Origin: Amoebidium appalachense
Lineage: Eukaryota; Ichthyosporea
Direction of reading: 5' to 3'
NCBI GenBank assembly: GCA_963693365.1
Contig: CAVNZM010000003.1
Coordinates: forward strand, 9,424,001-9,488,000
Length of the DNA stretch: 64,000 nt
A program made the translations under genes and the position numbers. Numbering within the stretch: position 1 is the first letter of the stretch; each line of letters starts with the position of its first letter. Below the pieces are notes generated by a model. That model saw only the letters and a list, made by a program, of their open reading frames with translations. It was not told where the DNA came from and ran no database searches. This document shows, piece after piece, positions 57,657 to 64,000 of the stretch.

Positions 57657-58925
57657 CACCCACCTAAGTACACGTCTGCACCACCCTAAATACACTGTGG
57701 TGCACAGCCCCACCCTAAGTACACTCTGCACCACCCTAAGTACACGTCTGCACCACCCTAAGTACACCTCTGCACCACCCTAAGTACACGTCTGCACCAC
57801 CCTAAGTAGACCTCTGCACCACCCTAAGTACACGTCTGCACAGCCCTAAGTACACCTCTGCACAGCCCTAAGTACACTCTGCACAGCCCCACCCTAAGTA
57901 CACTCTGCACAGCCCCACCCTAAGTACACTCTGCACAGCCCCACCCTAAGTACACTCTGCACAGCCCCACCCTAAGTACACCTCTGCACCACCCTAAGTA
58001 CACGTCTGCACAGCCCTAAGTACACCTCTGCACAGCCCTAAGTACACTCTGCACAGCCCCACCCTAAGTACACTCTGCACAGCCCCACCCTAAGTACACC
58101 TCTGCACCACCCTAAGTACACTCTGCACCACCCTAAGTACACCTCTGCACCACCCTAAGTACACGTCTGCACCACCCTAAGTACACGTCTGCACCACCCT
58201 AAGTACACATCTGCACCACCCTAAGTACACCTCTGCACCACCCTAAGTAGACCTCTGCACCACCCTAAGTACACGTCTGCACCACCCTAAGTACACGTCT
58301 GCACCACCCTAAGTACACCTCTGCACCACCCTAAGTACACCTCTGCACCACCCTAAGTACACGTCTGCACCACCCTAAGTACACGGACATCTGCACCACC
58401 CTAAGTACACGTCTGCACCACCCTAAGTAGACCTCTGCACCACCCTAAGTACACGTCTGCACCACCCCAAGTAGACCTCTGCACCACCCTAAGTACACCT
58501 CTGCACCACCCTAAGTAGACCTCTGCACCACCCTAAGTACACGTCTGCACCACCCTAAGTACACGTCTGCACCACCCTAAGTAGACCTCTGCACCACCCT
58601 AAGTACACGTCTGCACCACCCTAAGTACACGTCTGCACCACCCTAAGTACACGTCTGCACCACCCTAAGTACACGTCTGCACCACCCTAAGTACACGTCT
58701 GCACCACCCTAAGTAGACCTCTGCACCACCCTGAGTACACGTCTGCACCACCCTAAGTAGACCTCTGCACCACCCTAAGTACACGTCTGCACAGCCCTAA
58801 GTACACCTCTGCACCACCCTAAGTACACCTCTGCACAGCCCTAAGTACACTCTGCACCACCCTAAGTACACTCTGCACAGCCCCACCCTAAGTACACTCT
58901 GCACAGCCCCACCCTAAGTACACTC
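57657..58925. repeat. 22-bp minisatellite with CCCTAA, about 55 units
   Basis: The consensus is CACCCTAAGTACACSTCTGCAC. Variants AAGTAGACC and CTCTGCACAGCCCC (giving 26-bp units) alternate in patches. The array fills the space between the two convergent genes, and each unit contains one CCCTAA, the complement of the TTAGGG telomere unit. It contains no ORF. Confidence 0.95.
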
Positions 58926-59002
58926 AATGTTAAGTACATCTGCACACAAGCACTAGAATAGCCTGAGGCTACTCTCTAATAGCGGCCCCTTTTTTCACCG
59001 TG

Positions 59003-59767
59003 TCAAGGCCAGTTGATATCTTCGTCTGAAGACTCGGAAGACGCCCCAGAGCTGCTGGCATCACTGGCTCGTGCCCTTTTCTGCTGTCCCCGTGTCAAGG
59101 TCTTGGACTCGGAAGACGAGTACTCCTCAGAAGACGAGTACTCCTCAGGTTCTGACTGCTGTCCCCGTAGCAAGGTCTCGGACAAGGTCTTGAACCAAGG
59201 AGGCACTTCCTCCTGTACCGCCGACCCAGAGCTTTTGACTTCCTCTCGTGTCCTCTTCTGCTGTCTTGGTGGTTTCTCCCGTGTCTTGGACCACACAGTC
59301 TTCCAGTTGAAATAAGGAGGCACTGGAGAATGGTGCTCCTCCTCCGACCCAGAGCTTCTGACTTCCTCTCGTGTCCTCTTCTGCTGTCTTCGTGGTTTCT
59401 CCCGTGTCTTGGACCCCTGTGTGATGTGCAAACGTGAGCGCTGCAGGGGCAGGGGGCCCAAGTCCACGGGATAGGAGCTGCCATGCTCGCCAGCACGAAG
59501 TGCAGGTGCCGCTGCCAGGACAGGGGGTGCCACGGTCAGCGCTGGGGGTGCCACGGTCAGCGCTGGGGGTGCCACGGTCAGCGCTGGGGGTGCCACGGTT
59601 GCTGCTGTAGTGGTGCGCTTGCTTAAAGCCATGCGGGCGTGCCTAGCAAGGGCGCACGCGAAACGGGTCTGGGTGTCCCGCAGGACCTTTGCATCCTCCT
59701 CCAAAGTCTTGAGTCTTGTCTCTATTTTTTTAGCGCGCCTTTCTAGATCTTTGATGTTAGAACTCAT
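59003..59767 (-). CDS. Intronless 254-aa basic, repeat-rich protein of unknown function
   Basis: I do not recognise the family. The ATG at 59767 (MSSNIKDLERRAKK) is the first usable start; the frame is open further upstream but without an ATG. Residues 1-45 are coiled coil. A seven-residue repeat (VAPPALT) occurs three to four times near 62-90. A block beginning KTREKPRRQQKRTREEV is duplicated about 45 residues later with minor changes, giving two strongly basic, possibly nuclear-localising segments. The C-terminus is Ser/Glu-rich with SSSEEYSSSE and ends SSDEDINWP. The architecture (N-terminal coiled coil, Pro/Ala repeats, basic region, acidic tail) parallels the 381-aa protein. Its promoter shares the same TATA element. 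It reads toward the 22-bp array. Confidence 0.75.
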   Translation of the reverse strand: MSSNIKDLERRAKKIETRLKTLEEDAKVLRDTQTRFACALARHARMALSKRTTTAATVAPPALTVAPPALTVAPPALTVAPPVLAAAPALRAGEHGSSYPVDLGPLPLQRSRLHITQGSKTREKPRRQQKRTREEVRSSGSEEEHHSPVPPYFNWKTVWSKTREKPPRQQKRTREEVKSSGSAVQEEVPPWFKTLSETLLRGQQSEPEEYSSSEEYSSSESKTLTRGQQKRARASDASSSGASSESSDEDINWP

Positions 59768-59851
59768 TTTCGTGACAGTTGGATGTACGTTGTGTGCCAA
59801 GGGAGAAGCTAGCTAACATGGAAAAGGTGTGTGGATTGAAGAGAGTATGGG

Positions 59852-59863
59852 CTTTTATATGCC
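59852..59863 (-). promoter_or_regulatory. TATA element of the 254-aa gene
   Basis: On the minus strand it reads GGCATATAAAAG, identical to the element of the convergent gene, about 85 bases before the ATG at 59767. Confidence 0.75.
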
Positions 59864-59889
59864 GTGCCCGGCTTTGGCATCAGATGCTT

Positions 59890-60110
59890 TATTGCATTAG
59901 ATTGGTTGGATATACCCCAGCCGCGACGCTTGATTGGATCTAGAGATCGCGTGAATATCTGATTGGCTAATTGTCATTTGGGCATCTGGGTGTATCCGAT
60001 AAGTTGGGGCTCAACCAAATCTGCTGACTGATTGATGAATTCTGATTGGATCAACAAGAGCATGTTTTGACTTGAGAATTGTCATTTGACAGATTGGATT
60101 GTAATCCGAT
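59890..60110 (-). promoter_or_regulatory. Cluster of CCAAT boxes
   Basis: At least five CCAATC motifs (read on the minus strand) lie within 220 bases upstream of the TATA element, for example near 59,901, 59,933, 59,961, 60,045 and 60,095. CCAAT motifs are typical upstream activators, bound by NF-Y in many eukaryotes. Confidence 0.5.
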
Positions 60111-60282
60111 CTTTGCAACTTGGCCGTCAGTGTTTGAACACAATGTATTTTGATGTAGCAACTCCTAAAAAAACACGAATATGCTTCCCAACAATTACGA
60201 GCATTATTCTGTCTATCAGGGATACAAAAATTGGTCAGGAAAAGTACACAATCACATGGTGCTGACTGCTTGAACACGATGN

Positions 60283-60781
60283 NNNNNNNNNNNNNNNNNN
60301 NNNNNNNNNNNNNNNNNNNNNNNNNNNNNNNNNNNNNNNNNNNNNNNNNNNNNNNNNNNNNNNNNNNNNNNNNNNNNNNNNNNNNNNNNNNNNNNNNNNN
60401 NNNNNNNNNNNNNNNNNNNNNNNNNNNNNNNNNNNNNNNNNNNNNNNNNNNNNNNNNNNNNNNNNNNNNNNNNNNNNNNNNNNNNNNNNNNNNNNNNNNN
60501 NNNNNNNNNNNNNNNNNNNNNNNNNNNNNNNNNNNNNNNNNNNNNNNNNNNNNNNNNNNNNNNNNNNNNNNNNNNNNNNNNNNNNNNNNNNNNNNNNNNN
60601 NNNNNNNNNNNNNNNNNNNNNNNNNNNNNNNNNNNNNNNNNNNNNNNNNNNNNNNNNNNNNNNNNNNNNNNNNNNNNNNNNNNNNNNNNNNNNNNNNNNN
60701 NNNNNNNNNNNNNNNNNNNNNNNNNNNNNNNNNNNNNNNNNNNNNNNNNNNNNNNNNNNNNNNNNNNNNNNNNNNNNNNNN
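60283..60781. other. Assembly gap
   Basis: A run of about 500 N. The sequence right of it is a LINE 3' end (GCCCCTTT plus poly-A), so the gap probably hides the body of a second LINE copy. Confidence 0.99.
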
Positions 60782-60782
60782 G

Positions 60783-60788
60783 GAGCCC

Positions 60789-60819
<31 letters not shown>

Positions 60820-61013
60820 CGGGGAACCCCAACTAATTGATTTCTCCTTGTAGTCTTTATGGTGTCTCGTAGAGAAAGTAAACCCTGATATATAGTCACC
60901 ACCCGACATCTATGTACGTGATCATGATATACCGCTGAGGGGATATTCCGAGCAAAACCCCCCCCCATACCTGAGACTGGTTCTCTTTGCCTCGAGTAAA
61001 CAGCGTAAACCCC
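60783..61013 (+). repeat. LINE tail plus 194-bp repeat, copy 2
   Basis: AGCCCCTTT(A)n is followed by CGGGGAACCCCAACTAATTG and the same sequence as 50544-50735, differing mainly in one C-run length. It ends one base before the right inverted repeat. Confidence 0.85.
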
Positions 61014-61102
61014 TATTGGAGAACTGTCGATAGTGATAGAAAATGTCATTGGAAGAACAATCGGGAAATCCCGCGGTGTGACAACCAATCAGAATGAAGC
61101 AA
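61014..61102 (-). repeat. Right 89-bp inverted repeat
   Basis: It is the reverse complement of 54648-54736. No second copy of the large palindrome follows it; the sequence continues GGGTTTCACCCACGG. Confidence 0.9.

Positions 61103-64000
<2,898 letters not shown>

Noticed and set aside
57657-58925. Telomere end
   Set aside because: CCCTAA occurs only once per 22-bp unit and unique sequence continues on both sides.

Overview
This is an intron-rich nuclear window from a eukaryote. It is saturated with poly-C/poly-G tracts, (CA/TG)n, (GA)n and other simple repeats, and most open frames in it are only translated microsatellites. By splicing GT-AG exons in consistent phase I recover three host genes. 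(1) Plus strand, about 5.7-23.8 kb: a 21-exon gene whose product has the Spire (SPIR) actin-nucleator order: KIND domain, WH2-like segments, a long Gly/Ser/Pro linker, Spir-box and an eight-cysteine FYVE-like zinc finger. (2) Minus strand, 53.9 to 32.4 kb: a complete 22-exon gene for a Cu(I) P1B-type ATPase. It most resembles the plastid PAA1/PAA2 (HMA6/HMA8) group and starts with a basic, Ser/Arg-rich organelle-type presequence. (3) Minus strand, 30.7 to about 28.9 kb: a DNAJB12/DNAJB14-type ER J-protein, 3' end not fully resolved.

Layout. 1-5.7 kb: repeats, no convincing gene. 5.7-23.8 kb: Spire-like gene. 23.8-28.9 kb: intergenic repeats. 28.9-30.7 kb: J-protein. 30.7-32.4 kb: G-rich spacer. 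32.4-53.9 kb: ATPase gene, whose introns hold a dispersed SINE-like family, a 5'-truncated LINE, a MITE-like element and a partial triplication of the metal-binding exon with its 3' splice site. 54.26-61.10 kb: a very different module. It has a 387-bp near-perfect GC-rich palindrome and a pair of 89-bp inverted repeats 6.3 kb apart. These flank two intronless, convergent genes of unknown function that share a 12-bp TATA element, a 92-bp tandem array, a 22-bp minisatellite containing CCCTAA, and an assembly gap. 61.1-64 kb: more simple repeats.

Organism. Spire-family proteins are known mainly from animals and their unicellular relatives. PAA-type copper ATPases are known mainly from plastid-bearing lineages and cyanobacteria. 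Finding both on one contig is unexpected, so I do not name a taxon. The three host genes are not an obvious pathway: actin nucleation at membranes, ER protein quality control, and copper delivery to an organelle. The best candidate for an undescribed system is the 54.26-61.10 kb module, which looks like an integrated DNA element or virus-like relic.
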